DNA of 64,000 nt from Aureliella helgolandensis. Lineage in GTDB: Bacteria; Planctomycetota; Planctomycetia; Pirellulales; Pirellulaceae. The stretch is from NCBI RefSeq assembly GCF_007752135.1, contig NZ_CP036298.1:2232001-2296000 (forward strand), in the 5' to 3' direction. This document shows positions 1-8,324 of this stretch, in pieces. Numbering within the stretch: position 1 is the stretch's first letter; every line of letters begins with the position of its first letter. The notes beneath the pieces are model-generated. The model was not told the origin of the DNA, searched no databases, and saw only the letters and a program-made list of their open reading frames with translations. The position numbers were made by a program, and so were the translations under genes.

Positions 1-307
1 CCAGCCTCTTGTAGATACCACCGCCCGCGAACCAAAGCAGGCGGTCAATGGTGTCGCCAGGACCTCTGTCGGTGGGCGTGCGGAATGCTGATAAGATTAG
101 AACCCATCGCGGGGGTGTGAGGCTGGATTGCACAGAGCTAGTGTGGTCCCAGTCCCGAGGTGACGCTATTAGCCTGTCACCCATTGAGCCTGCAACGCAG
201 TCTAGTTCCATGCCGCATGATGGGCATTTGACTCGACGTCTTTCAATGCCATGCAACCTAAACGGGTGCCCACATTCACAGCGGCAATCAGCATGCCTAT
301 CTAGCAC
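1..307 (-). CDS. Zinc-ribbon protein, phage tail-end region (partial)
   Basis: An open frame runs from a GTG at 305-307 to the left edge without a stop, giving at least 102 codons. The GTG overlaps the TAG stop of the upstream gene (303-301), which is typical of coupled phage genes. The N-terminus carries closely spaced cysteines (ADCRCECGHPF, then KCPSCGMELDC), a pattern expected of a small zinc ribbon. The rest (for example RWVLILSAFRTPTDRGPGDTID) is not a family I recognise. It is probably a tail-tip or post-tail protein judging from its place after the tape measure. The C-terminus is beyond the window. Function unknown. Confidence 0.65.
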   Translation of the reverse strand, partial: MLDRHADCRCECGHPFRLHGIERRRVKCPSCGMELDCVAGSMGDRLIASPRDWDHTSSVQSSLTPPRWVLILSAFRTPTDRGPGDTIDRLLWFAGGGIYKRL

Positions 308-819
308 GGTGTCCACTCGAAATCAAACACTCCCCCACCACCACCGCCGGTTCCAAACTCTTGATAGAAACCGGGTGCTAGTGCTACCGTGCACTGCGGA
401 TAGGTACACCCGCCAGGGGCCAAATCGTTAATAGGCGCGTCTCCCGTGGCTGAGATTTCGAGAAGCGTATATTTAATTCGACAAACCATAACGCCGCCGC
501 CGCTGTCATAGGCGAAGATCTCAACCTTCCACTTCTCGTAATAGCTGCAATCCTTATCAGGCTCCCCTATTTTGCTATAGGACGTTTCTCGGGCTCGTTC
601 AACTATCGCCACCTGCTCTGGTGTGGTGCCCACGCACACTTCGACCACTCCAGGACTTGTATAGGTGTTGGATCCTCCACCAGTCCAGTCACCACACCCG
701 CCAAAGTAGTCTGTTCCACTAGGGAACTCGATCGACCCGCAACAAATGCAACCGCACTTGGCTAGATGCCCGCCGCTGTTCCTCAGCAAGTGGCCGCCCG
801 TCGTGAACAGATGGCTCAT
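301..819 (-). CDS. Glycine- and cysteine-rich phage protein
   Basis: A 172-residue protein I do not recognise. It has a Cys cluster near the N-terminus (KCGCICCGSIEFP), a central soluble region, and a glycine-rich segment just before the C-terminus (GTGGGGGGVFDFEW). No signal peptide or membrane segment is evident. It lies in an overlapping chain: its start touches the stop of the 138-residue gene, and its stop overlaps the GTG of the next gene. Position downstream of the tape measure suggests a minor tail or tail-tip component. This is inference from gene order only. Confidence 0.6.
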   Translation of the reverse strand: MSHLFTTGGHLLRNSGGHLAKCGCICCGSIEFPSGTDYFGGCGDWTGGGSNTYTSPGVVEVCVGTTPEQVAIVERARETSYSKIGEPDKDCSYYEKWKVEIFAYDSGGGVMVCRIKYTLLEISATGDAPINDLAPGGCTYPQCTVALAPGFYQEFGTGGGGGGVFDFEWTPC

Positions 820-1235
820 TAGCTGCAGTCCTCAGCGGTATCAATGTTCGTCCAGTTTGTGCCATCCTTCGTGTACTCCAGATCCGGATCGGCCCAACGT
901 ACTCGAGTAACATAGGGACCAATCGAATAGTAGGCTTCCCCGGATTTGATACAGATCCCTCGTTGCCCGATTGCCAGACCATCGAACATGCCCAGAGTGT
1001 CGACTACGATTGCCCCCGTTTCGATCTCTTCGTCGTCGGCCATGTTGCGAATCGTTGCTGTGCCCGATCCGCTACTCATCGCTGCCGTGAGAGTGTAGAG
1101 GTAGTGGTTGTCGCCGCTCCCTTCGTCCGGAATTGGCGGAGGCCTGCGCGAGGCCCGTGTCTTCACCTCCGCCTCGTAGGCTCGGACAACTCGCCCGACT
1201 CTTGCCGCATCTTTGTTCGAAAGTAAAGTGCTCAT
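819..1235 (-). CDS. Hypothetical phage tail-region protein
   Basis: A 138-residue protein with a basic N-terminal helix (RVVRAYEAEVKTRASRRPPPIPDEG) followed by a beta-rich, acidic C-terminal half. No family recognised. It is packed end-to-end with both neighbours, the start sharing bases with the stop of the 282-residue gene. It belongs to the block transcribed after the tape measure, so a tail or tail-fibre accessory role is the reasonable guess. There is no sequence motif to confirm this. Confidence 0.6.
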   Translation of the reverse strand: MSTLLSNKDAARVGRVVRAYEAEVKTRASRRPPPIPDEGSGDNHYLYTLTAAMSSGSGTATIRNMADDEEIETGAIVVDTLGMFDGLAIGQRGICIKSGEAYYSIGPYVTRVRWADPDLEYTKDGTNWTNIDTAEDCS

Positions 1236-2083
1236 CAGTCGAGTGCCACGGATCCTAGATTTAGCAAATCAAAGTCTGCAGTGTAGAGCAGCTCCCACAG
1301 GCGATAGACTGGCGTTCCACCTGCAGGTAAGTGCTCCCCATTTGCCTTCAGGGGAACCGGCCAAGCTGCCGGCTTGCCGTCAACGATGATACGTTTCTTC
1401 GCGCTACTGACGAGCTCATAGATTCCAGCTTCCAGTATTGGACGTTTCCAATCGCTGGCGATCGGAGCGAACGTGAACTCGTAAGTCACTACCCAGTACT
1501 GCCCGATGAACGCGTTATAGGCATCGCGAGCGATAATTGGCTTGAGCTTGACAGTCTTAGCGGCGTATCCTCGCCAGGCTGCAACGTTGAGTCGATTACC
1601 TAGTGCATCTGCAGTGGTCCGGTCAAAGCTGGCTTCGTTGCGGGTGATCGTCAGCTTGCGACGGAAGTCATCGGCATACACAATCTCGTCATAGCGATCG
1701 CCGGCCGCGTTGAGAATTGGATCACCGTTCACGTCGTAAACCGTTTCGAATTGCCGATCCTCATAGCCCCATTCGACTGTTGGTGGTTCAGCGAGCGGAT
1801 TGTCTGGACGCTGCAATCCCGGATCACCAAACTCTACCGTGACCTGCCAATCCAACTTACTTGAACCGACAGGCTGCTCTTGGATCCGGATTGCTACCGC
1901 CCTGGAGTCGGATTCGTTTCCCCATGTATACGAGTCGCCATAGGACCAACCACTGTAGTCCCGTGCTTTTCCGGGCCCATCCGCGGCGTCATCCGTGGTA
2001 ATCGCATAAACGATCGTATAGTGAGGTCCCTTAGCATCTTCGCCCCCCGTGACCGATAGGACCTGTTTTCGTACAAGTGCCAT
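1235..2083 (-). CDS. Probable minor tail protein
   Basis: A 282-residue soluble, mostly beta-rich protein with a repeated immunoglobulin-like flavour (QVTVEFGDPG, KLTITRNEASF, YWVVTYEFTFAPI). No signal peptide or membrane helix. It directly follows the tape measure, where lambda-like phages encode minor tail and distal tail proteins, and its start abuts the tape-measure stop. I infer a distal-tail or tail-tip structural role from order and composition, not from a recognised family. Confidence 0.6.
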   Translation of the reverse strand: MALVRKQVLSVTGGEDAKGPHYTIVYAITTDDAADGPGKARDYSGWSYGDSYTWGNESDSRAVAIRIQEQPVGSSKLDWQVTVEFGDPGLQRPDNPLAEPPTVEWGYEDRQFETVYDVNGDPILNAAGDRYDEIVYADDFRRKLTITRNEASFDRTTADALGNRLNVAAWRGYAAKTVKLKPIIARDAYNAFIGQYWVVTYEFTFAPIASDWKRPILEAGIYELVSSAKKRIIVDGKPAAWPVPLKANGEHLPAGGTPVYRLWELLYTADFDLLNLGSVALD

Positions 2084-3792
2084 TAGAATCGAGTCTCCGG
2101 AAGTACGATTGGCGGAAGTCCAGCAATGCGACGCAGAACGCCCAATTGAGCTTGGGCTAGCTTCTCCAAATTCGCTGTGGAGAATGCTACCTCCTTTCCC
2201 GGATTAGCTCCGGTCTGCGCGAATCCATTGCGAGTCGCGGACAATTGTTGCTGCGACTGGCGAGCTAGGTTGAATGCCTGTTGAGGCGAAAGGCGGTTGG
2301 TTGCCGGCGGTGGAATGCGTGGAAGTGGTCTGCGTGTCGGTTGGTGACGTGCGGGCGCACCGCCTGGAATGCGTGGAGAGCCTTGGTTCTGCAATTGATC
2401 TGCAAGCGATAGGAGGCGAGTTAATTCAGCCTCCGGCTTGGAGACGTCAAAGCCGTCGAACTTCACGCTCGACAGTGCACCACTCACTAATCCGGAGATG
2501 CCATTCACACCCCGTAGAGCATTGAGTAAAAGCCCCGGTAACCGCTTAGCCAAGTCGAGCATGTACTTAGCCATGCTGAATAGAGCTAGTCGCCAGACCG
2601 TCTGCAGAGCATTCAAGCCTTTCAGGAAAATCACCTGCAATCCCGCGAATAGGATCTTTGCAGCCAACTTGTGCTGTCCTGCGGACAGCGCAGCCGAAAT
2701 CCCTACGGAAACCTTCTTCGCTACCTGGACGATTTGGCCAAATGTGAATGATAAGTACTTGATCGCTGCCTCCAGCGCGCCCGTCTGATGCATTGCGTAG
2801 ACAATTGCCCCAGCCATCGCGAGATAGGCTGCCCCCGCTGCGATGATGATCAACGTCACTGGATTGAGCAGACCAGCCAGGATGCTTGTTAGAGATATAA
2901 TAGAACCAATCACGAACGCTGCAGCGGAAGCGGCCCCAGCCAAGCCAAGCAATGCTACTCCGGTGGTAGTAACTCCCAGAGCGACGGCAGCTAGAATCAC
3001 CACCAATTGCCGATTGTTGGTAATCCACTTCACGACGACTGCCAATACATTCTTGACCGCATTCGCAACCGTTGTCAGCGCTGGAGCAACAGCAGCGCCG
3101 AGTTGCAGTACGATGCCCTTCATAGTTGCGGAGATGCGACCCCAAGCGTCTGTCAGAGCAGCCGCGGCCGCTGCGTCTTCTGTTGTTAGCTGGTGACCTA
3201 GATCGCGAGCCTCCTTACGGAGGTCGCGAATACCAGCAGCCCCGTTGGCGAACATTGGTAGTAGTTCCGTTCCGCTGCGTCCGAAGATGTCCATTGATCT
3301 GGCAGCCCGTTCGGTAGGATCCTCGATCTTGCTGATCGCTTCGGCGAACATCTCGAACTGTTGTATCGGCGTTTTGCCGGCGAGCTCTTCGGCACTGAGT
3401 CCAATTGCATTCAATGCCTCGATCTGCGATGCCGACCCGTCTGCCGCTTCGACCAGTGTTTGCTGCATCTTGCGAATGCTCTTCTCGACCGTTTCGATTG
3501 ACGAGCCAGACTGGCCAGCAGCAAACTGCAGTTCGCTCAACGTCTCCGCAGCGACCCCAGTACGTGCGGCCATCTTTTCAATTGCATCGCCCGCAGATGC
3601 GAACTTCGAAGCTGCAGCAAAGAGCGGAGCAATAACGGCACCGCCCAACCCGGTAAGTGCAGCCCCTGCTGTTCCCAGCGACCGGGATACCGACTTCAGT
3701 TGATCCTGTACTTTCTTGGCCCCTGCACCGATTTTCGAACGCAGACTAACCTCGACAAAGGCTTCTCCCGCTTTGACGTCTTTACCTGCCAT
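2083..3792 (-). CDS. Phage tail tape measure protein
   Basis: Tape measure proteins fill the tail tube and set tail length. The N-terminus carries the familiar tape-measure signature (GDAIEKMAARTGVAAETLSEL, then SGSSIETVEKSIRKMQQTL). It is followed by an alanine-rich helical stretch and several hydrophobic helices between about residues 230 and 350, as is normal for these proteins. The C-terminus is proline/glutamine-rich. The ATG at 3790-3792 is preferred because it overlaps the upstream stop (TAATG) and removes a ten-residue extension lacking family features. At 569 residues it is short for the family, predicting a short siphophage tail. Confidence 0.88.
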   Translation of the reverse strand: MAGKDVKAGEAFVEVSLRSKIGAGAKKVQDQLKSVSRSLGTAGAALTGLGGAVIAPLFAAASKFASAGDAIEKMAARTGVAAETLSELQFAAGQSGSSIETVEKSIRKMQQTLVEAADGSASQIEALNAIGLSAEELAGKTPIQQFEMFAEAISKIEDPTERAARSMDIFGRSGTELLPMFANGAAGIRDLRKEARDLGHQLTTEDAAAAAALTDAWGRISATMKGIVLQLGAAVAPALTTVANAVKNVLAVVVKWITNNRQLVVILAAVALGVTTTGVALLGLAGAASAAAFVIGSIISLTSILAGLLNPVTLIIIAAGAAYLAMAGAIVYAMHQTGALEAAIKYLSFTFGQIVQVAKKVSVGISAALSAGQHKLAAKILFAGLQVIFLKGLNALQTVWRLALFSMAKYMLDLAKRLPGLLLNALRGVNGISGLVSGALSSVKFDGFDVSKPEAELTRLLSLADQLQNQGSPRIPGGAPARHQPTRRPLPRIPPPATNRLSPQQAFNLARQSQQQLSATRNGFAQTGANPGKEVAFSTANLEKLAQAQLGVLRRIAGLPPIVLPETRF

Positions 3793-4355
3793 TATGCTGC
3801 TCCTGAGAGAAAGCCTGCCCACACGTCAGCGATCGTACCAGCAGCAACTTCCGCAGCCAGTGCAGTCCCCATGTAGGGACGCGCGGGATAGGAGAGCCGA
3901 CGAGTTCGATATCGCTTCCATTCCCTAGCAGTGAATCGTAGATCTCGTCGAAACCACACGCTGGGATTCTTAGCGTTCTTGCTTTGCTCTTCGTGGATTA
4001 GAACCGACCCGCCAAATTCATGGAGCGATGTGATCGGAATACTCTGGCCACTCGGTCGTTGATTGACCTGGTTAAGCCTCACTGGACCGATGTAGACTGC
4101 ATGGTTCGTAGCGTCGTAAGCAAACAGGATATTCTTGAGCGTCGCAACCTTGTCTCTACTGTGGACGCTCGGAGGTGATCCGGACTGTGAGACCTTCTTG
4201 CGACGGCGCAAGGACGTGCGTGCACGACGCCGAACGAACGATCCAATACGGGATAGTTGTCGCCGCTCCCCGCGATTGATCTTATCCTGCACCTTCATTC
4301 GGTCGAAAAAGAAATCCTTGACCGAATAGTTGATGTCGAATCCAGACTTCGCCAT
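3792..4355 (-). CDS. HK97 gp10-like tail completion/neck protein
   Basis: A very basic protein of about 187 residues, with Arg/Lys-rich segments (RRQLSRIGSFVRRRARTSLRRRKK) and a conserved-looking ending (RLSYPARPYMGTALAAE). 'Pxr PfM..Al' near the C-terminus is the usual mark of HK97 gp10-like and virion-morphogenesis proteins acting at the head-tail junction or tail terminator. It lies between the tail chaperone pair and the tape measure, an unusual place since gp10-like genes normally sit before the tail tube. The ATG at 4353-4355 is favoured over the GTG one codon upstream. The family call is moderate. Confidence 0.55.
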   Translation of the reverse strand: MAKSGFDINYSVKDFFFDRMKVQDKINRGERRQLSRIGSFVRRRARTSLRRRKKVSQSGSPPSVHSRDKVATLKNILFAYDATNHAVYIGPVRLNQVNQRPSGQSIPITSLHEFGGSVLIHEEQSKNAKNPSVWFRRDLRFTAREWKRYRTRRLSYPARPYMGTALAAEVAAGTIADVWAGFLSGAA

Positions 4356-4624
4356 CACTTGAACTGCCTATTGCGTTGGGTGAGCATCGATCGCACTGCG
4401 TGCAGCGTGCCCACGGTGAGCGGATGCCCCTTTGATATAGGACCTGGATCACCGCGGAATGGATTGAGGGAGTCTGGGTGAACAGCACTCCGGCCCTCCG
4501 ATCGCATTACGTGAATGATCTGTGCCTGCAGTGTTGCCGTCTGATCCCACATCGCCCGGAGCCGTCCCTCAGCCATCCAGTTGAGCTGGCGTAGCGTGTA
4601 GGAGCCAGGATCGACACCGACCAA
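4355..4624 (-). CDS. Tail assembly chaperone, GT-like C-terminal frame
   Basis: As an independent ORF this starts at TTG (4624). The same frame is open further upstream and encodes DVWELAGLVGVDPGSYTL before RQLNWMAEGR, which is the typical core of siphophage tail assembly chaperone domains (W-E-L-A-G-L, then Y-T-L-R-x-L). Half of that core lies upstream of the TTG, over the end of the preceding gene. The frame is minus one relative to that gene, as for lambda G/GT. I therefore think it is normally made as a frameshift fusion, though coupled re-initiation at the TTG cannot be excluded. Confidence 0.65.
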   Translation of the reverse strand: MVGVDPGSYTLRQLNWMAEGRLRAMWDQTATLQAQIIHVMRSEGRSAVHPDSLNPFRGDPGPISKGHPLTVGTLHAVRSMLTQRNRQFK

Positions 4625-4629
4625 ACCAG

Positions 4630-5166
4630 CTAGTTCCCAGACGTCCTGCCAAGGATCAGTCGATCGATCTCCGCGGTTGCGTGATCTAGTTCGGCGTCCA
4701 TCTGCTGATCCGCCTTTTCGGCGGCGTGATCTATCAGCCGCTGAACCTTCGTTCCCTGCAGCTTGGTCACTGACAGGTTGTCGAGTCGAGTTCGGGCGGC
4801 GATTGTTTGTGCGATCACCCCGGCCAGTGCCTTCTGGCCGATGCGGTGGAAAAAATCGATCAGTGCCTCACGCAATGCAACTTCGGCTTCAGCCCAAATC
4901 CGCTCCGCCTCTTCCGGAGAGAGCTCTCCGGGTAGCAGGTAGCGGTCGAATTCCTCGGGTGTTGCGAGACCGACCGCCAACGCCTGCGAATGGCACGCTG
5001 CCCAAAGCACCGCAAAGCGTTGGTAGGGATCGTCCATCACTCCGGCAAGTGACTTAGCGTTGAGGATGTCAATTGGCTCCTCGCCTCGCAACAACGACCG
5101 GGCTACCGACACGTTCACCATCACATGCCACAGAGTATCTTTGGAATCGCGGAATGAACGCGCCAC
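4630..5166 (-). CDS. Tail assembly chaperone, G-like upstream protein
   Basis: A 178-residue mostly helical, acidic protein. It sits between the tail tube region and the tape measure, the expected place of lambda G. It ends at TAG (4632-4630) just where the minus-one frame enters the WELAGL chaperone motif. In lambda-like phages the G product binds the tape measure and a small fraction shifts frame to give GT. I see no canonical X-XXY-YYZ slippery heptamer near the end; the closest A-rich run is GAAAAG at 4719-4714. Recognition rests on position and the downstream frame. Confidence 0.65.
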   Translation of the reverse strand: MARSFRDSKDTLWHVMVNVSVARSLLRGEEPIDILNAKSLAGVMDDPYQRFAVLWAACHSQALAVGLATPEEFDRYLLPGELSPEEAERIWAEAEVALREALIDFFHRIGQKALAGVIAQTIAARTRLDNLSVTKLQGTKVQRLIDHAAEKADQQMDAELDHATAEIDRLILGRTSGN

Positions 5167-5232
5167 TGGGAAACGCCTCGGGTGTTAGTGGTGTGTGAGC
5201 AAACAGGGGGCCGCATGCGTACGATGGCCAGG

Positions 5233-5544
5233 CTACTTAGGTGGCTGAGTCGACGTTTTGGAGGTTGCTTCTGTCGCTGCAGAGGATGCCTCGAGCTTCA
5301 CGCCTGCCTTCTTGAGCAGTAGCACGGATGCACTCTGATTGAGTTCCACGGTGCGACCTTTGGTGCCTGCGTGCTGGGAACTGAGACGCAAGCACTCAGC
5401 ATCTGGATTGTCCCCCAGCTTCCCAGGACCGCCTGCCAGCGTGATCAGGTGATCGAGCAGCTTGCCGGAGATTCGATTGAATCCCTGTGCGGACCGTGAG
5501 ACGGCTCCGGTGAAGATTGTGATTTGGTCGGAAATGGGTAACAT
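5233..5544 (-). CDS. Small hypothetical phage protein
   Basis: A protein of about 103 residues. The ATG at 5542-5544 is preceded by GGGAG with good spacing, so I prefer it to an upstream start. The N-terminal part is amphipathic (ISDQITIFTGAVSRSAQGFNRI) and the C-terminus is a Ser/Thr/Ala-rich tail. No family recognised. It lies between the tail tube gene and the tail chaperone pair, in the tail-assembly block, so a minor tail function is likely but unproven. Confidence 0.55.
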   Translation of the reverse strand: MLPISDQITIFTGAVSRSAQGFNRISGKLLDHLITLAGGPGKLGDNPDAECLRLSSQHAGTKGRTVELNQSASVLLLKKAGVKLEASSAATEATSKTSTQPPK

Positions 5545-5606
5545 CGGAGACTCCCGCGAAGGCGAAGGCAAATGCAAAGTGAGTTAGACGAATTGGAAGG
5601 CAGTGC

Positions 5607-6071
5607 TTATGGGCCAGGCACCACATACTGATCCGCATAGAGAGGCGTGTCGTCATCTTCTTCGCAGACCTCTTCGAGTTCCACTTCGTAGCGGATTTTC
5701 CCGTTGACCGGTTCCTTGCGATCGAACGTGGTTACACCGAACGGTCCGCGAATCCCCTTGGTTCCTACCGTCGCAATTGCTGCCTCCATGGCAAACATGT
5801 CTAGATTGGAATCAGTCCAAAAGCTGGTGTTGAGTGCAGCAAACACGGGGTCTGTGGATCCATCGACAGCGTAGTAAGAGAACGAGATTTTGAGTTTCTT
5901 GTTGCCTCGTACCGTCTTGGTGTTGGGCGTTTCGCGAGTGTCAATCTCCTCGGTAGCCTTGCCGAGGTCGATATCCACATCGCTCACTCGCTTGACCTCG
6001 GATGCGGAGATCGAGTCGTAGGTGCCGACATTGATGTAGAGTTTCGCTAGCCGACCGACGTTGTCACTCAT
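5607..6071 (-). CDS. Phage tail tube protein
   Basis: The protein (about 154 residues) has the expected layout of a major tail tube protein. It opens with SDNVGRLAKLYINVGTY, contains a beta-strand with ETPNTKTVRGNKKLKISFSYY, and ends with a beta-strand and acidic loop (RYEVELEEVCEEDDDTPLY). It lies after the tail terminator-type gene and before the chaperone pair, the canonical order in siphophages. The ATG at 6069-6071 is chosen over one three codons upstream; it overlaps the end of the preceding gene. It would polymerise into hexameric rings forming the tail lumen. Confidence 0.75.
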   Translation of the reverse strand: MSDNVGRLAKLYINVGTYDSISASEVKRVSDVDIDLGKATEEIDTRETPNTKTVRGNKKLKISFSYYAVDGSTDPVFAALNTSFWTDSNLDMFAMEAAIATVGTKGIRGPFGVTTFDRKEPVNGKIRYEVELEEVCEEDDDTPLYADQYVVPGP

Positions 6072-6609
6072 CTTCGTCACCCTCTGTTGTTTCTAGGTAC
6101 GTCAATTGTAGGATCACGCTGAGAATCCCCAGCTGCTCAAGGTGGTAGGGCACATACACAGGGCTGTGCACGAGTCCCGTGAACACACAGCCCGCAAGTG
6201 CCACGTCGCGCAGTGGCCCCTCGGGCGCTTCGTCCGTCTCACCTCGCCAGAATCCCTTGATGCGTTCGACCAAGTCAAACACAGAATCGCCCCAGTCTAC
6301 GTCGTCGGCGACCAGTTGCGTTACAGCTCCGAATGCATTGCTACCTGACTTTGGCTCTGGGGCTGGACCGGCTGCCTGGATGCAAACAATGGCTTCCCAT
6401 TCGTGATCATCAACGCTGCCATGACGCCCAAGTACTTCGAACCCTGCATCGCCCGCGAACACGGAGACATAGGTCTCACCTTGGACGAACTCCGTGCGGT
6501 CTCTCAGTGGTAGCAATCGACGTGCAACGCTCAGACCTGACACGTCGGAGAGTAGTGTCGCCAGCTCAGTCGCGAGTGCTTTACTCAGTAGTGTGTAGCG
6601 ACCTGGCAC
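6064..6609 (-). CDS. Probable tail terminator/completion protein
   Basis: A 181-residue acidic protein starting at GTG directly after the preceding stop (TAAGTG). Its N-terminus (SKALATELATLLSDVSGLSVARR) and two-layer alpha/beta composition resemble phage tail-completion proteins such as gpU-like terminators, and it immediately precedes the tail tube gene. I do not recognise a diagnostic motif, so the role is inferred from order: connector proteins, then terminator, then tube. Confidence 0.5.
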   Translation of the reverse strand: MPGRYTLLSKALATELATLLSDVSGLSVARRLLPLRDRTEFVQGETYVSVFAGDAGFEVLGRHGSVDDHEWEAIVCIQAAGPAPEPKSGSNAFGAVTQLVADDVDWGDSVFDLVERIKGFWRGETDEAPEGPLRDVALAGCVFTGLVHSPVYVPYHLEQLGILSVILQLTYLETTEGDEDE

Positions 6610-6984
6610 TTATTCACCTTTCACGATGATCGTATGAATACGGAGTGCCACGCGTTGGGGCATCCAGCGTGCCAACTTTCCATCTACCGGGTTCTTGGTC
6701 ACGCGGTATTCAACTCCAGCCAAGTCGGTTAACGTATCTCCATCGATCGGGACGATGTCCCCTTCGGTACGTTTGATTTGATTTGCTCGGACGAGCCAGT
6801 CGACGCGGATGCCTTGCACAGTGCTCTCACTGCCGGTCTGCTGTTCGTCCGCGGCCTTGCTTGCACGCGTGGCCATTATCTCGATTGCAGCGGTGCCACG
6901 TCGATACGCAACGGGCTCCGAGGCATAGCGTTCCATTGACGCTATGCCTCGTTGTAGTGCTCGGGAGAATCGCGAGTTCACCAT
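6610..6984 (-). CDS. Probable head-tail connector/stopper protein
   Basis: A 124-residue protein with a basic helical N-terminus and a beta-rich C-terminal half (IKRTEGDIVPIDGDTLTDLAGVEYRVTK), a pattern common in small head-tail joining or stopper proteins. It follows the secreted protease gene and precedes the putative tail terminator, starting at ATG 6984. The assignment rests on position between capsid and tail genes plus general composition. No catalytic motif is visible. Confidence 0.45.
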   Translation of the reverse strand: MVNSRFSRALQRGIASMERYASEPVAYRRGTAAIEIMATRASKAADEQQTGSESTVQGIRVDWLVRANQIKRTEGDIVPIDGDTLTDLAGVEYRVTKNPVDGKLARWMPQRVALRIHTIIVKGE

Positions 6985-7008
6985 TTGGAATCTATCGTTT
7001 CGAGGAAC

Positions 7009-8259
7009 TTACGCGCGACCATCTTGAATGGCTTGAATCAACTCCAATACTAGGCTGATGATTCGAGCCCAATCAAAGGCCTTCTCACCATTTCCAAAGG
7101 CAGTTTGCTGCGATCGCAGGAACTCAATCAACTCGCGTTCCTTCTGAGTGATAGCCATGCAATCATCTGCGGGGGGACAGTCTGGCTTGCAGTCGGGGCA
7201 TGGTGGACATGGAGGGCAGTCCGGATCCTTGGGGGGATCAGGAACGTCGCCACCTGAGCCAACCCAGATTGGCATGTCTGCCATCGCACTCCCAGCGATC
7301 GACGCCAGGACGCTGACAGTCTCGGGACGATTCACGTTGTTTGAGGTCTCGATCAAGCCGCAATCACCGAAGATGCCTTCCTCGGTCTTGGGACGTTCGC
7401 CGTCGCCTTCGCATAGCTCAACGAGCCCTTGGGGACGCATGTCGGCCAATTGCATGTTGCGCTCGCTGGCGACTTGCCAGAGCTTGCTGGTCTTCTGCCC
7501 GGCACAACGATTGCCGATCGACCATGTCAGTAGGGCGATTTGCTGTTGTTTGGAGTTGTAGATGGCCGATCCCGACTGACCGCCAATAGCGTTGGGCGTC
7601 CCAGTGATGAGCCCATCTCCGTAGCCTCGCGCGTCATTGAACTGTTTGACGACCAGCGGCCACACGCATCGAGGCGAGCCCGTAGTGCCGAATGGAGGGC
7701 TATCGGGTTCGGTCTTCAGTAGCTGCATATATCGCTTACTGGAGAGCCCCTCGACGTAGACGATGGAGAAGTCCACCATGCGAGAATCCGAGTAGCCGGT
7801 CATCACTGTGCGGCCAGCAACTCTTTGCTGACCACCGTTGACCACGCAATCGACAGAAACCACGCGTCCTAGCTGAGTGCCAGTCACGTGGGCGTTGGTC
7901 AACACGAAAGAGCCGTTGCCGTCGGTGCCGCAAATAGTGCCTGATCCACAACTACCATTGTAGATGCATCGGGTATGTGGGTGATCAGCATGAACATCAG
8001 CGGTCTGAACAGTGAGTGGTGTGGATCCACTCCTCGGAGCCGACACTAACGGTCCCGGGTCGAACTGAGTTGCTTGCGTGCTACCCGCGTCGTTGAGGGT
8101 TCCAGGGGCGGGGCAAACCGTTCCTGGCTGGCAGGTGTTGGATTGCACAACGTTACTCGTTGGTGCCTGTCGGCGCCATGGCAAGAGCTGGGCCTCCGCC
8201 AGTTGTGCGGTCTCCGAGATTGCGAACAATGCAATCACGGCAAATGCGAATTGTTTCAC
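7009..8259 (-). CDS. Secreted trypsin-like serine protease with Cys-rich spacer
   Basis: A 416-residue exported protease. An N-terminal signal peptide (MKQFAFAVIALFAISETAQL, cleavage near AEA-Q) precedes a chymotrypsin-fold domain. The triad appears complete: His124 in TNAHVTG, Asp163 in RMVDFSIV, and Ser229 in GGQSGSAI. Paired cysteines suggest disulfides. The C-terminal part has a proline/cysteine repeat (CPPCPPCPDCKPDCPPADDC, about residue 353 onward), then a short helical tail. Phage structural proteases are normally cytoplasmic, so a signal peptide in the middle of a head-tail block is odd. It may be lysogenic-conversion cargo or a virion-associated enzyme. Family call is strong; role is inference. 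Confidence 0.8.
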   Translation of the reverse strand: MKQFAFAVIALFAISETAQLAEAQLLPWRRQAPTSNVVQSNTCQPGTVCPAPGTLNDAGSTQATQFDPGPLVSAPRSGSTPLTVQTADVHADHPHTRCIYNGSCGSGTICGTDGNGSFVLTNAHVTGTQLGRVVSVDCVVNGGQQRVAGRTVMTGYSDSRMVDFSIVYVEGLSSKRYMQLLKTEPDSPPFGTTGSPRCVWPLVVKQFNDARGYGDGLITGTPNAIGGQSGSAIYNSKQQQIALLTWSIGNRCAGQKTSKLWQVASERNMQLADMRPQGLVELCEGDGERPKTEEGIFGDCGLIETSNNVNRPETVSVLASIAGSAMADMPIWVGSGGDVPDPPKDPDCPPCPPCPDCKPDCPPADDCMAITQKERELIEFLRSQQTAFGNGEKAFDWARIISLVLELIQAIQDGRA

Positions 8260-8324
8260 GGCTTTATCCTTGTGAGCAATTGGGAACTGAAGCGAGAACG
8301 AACATCGGTGTTCGTCTGAAAGAA

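Noticed and set aside
48-431. Plus-strand frame of 127 codons at the left edge
   Set aside because: It is the shadow of two minus-strand genes whose overlapping stop/start and cysteine motifs are convincing.
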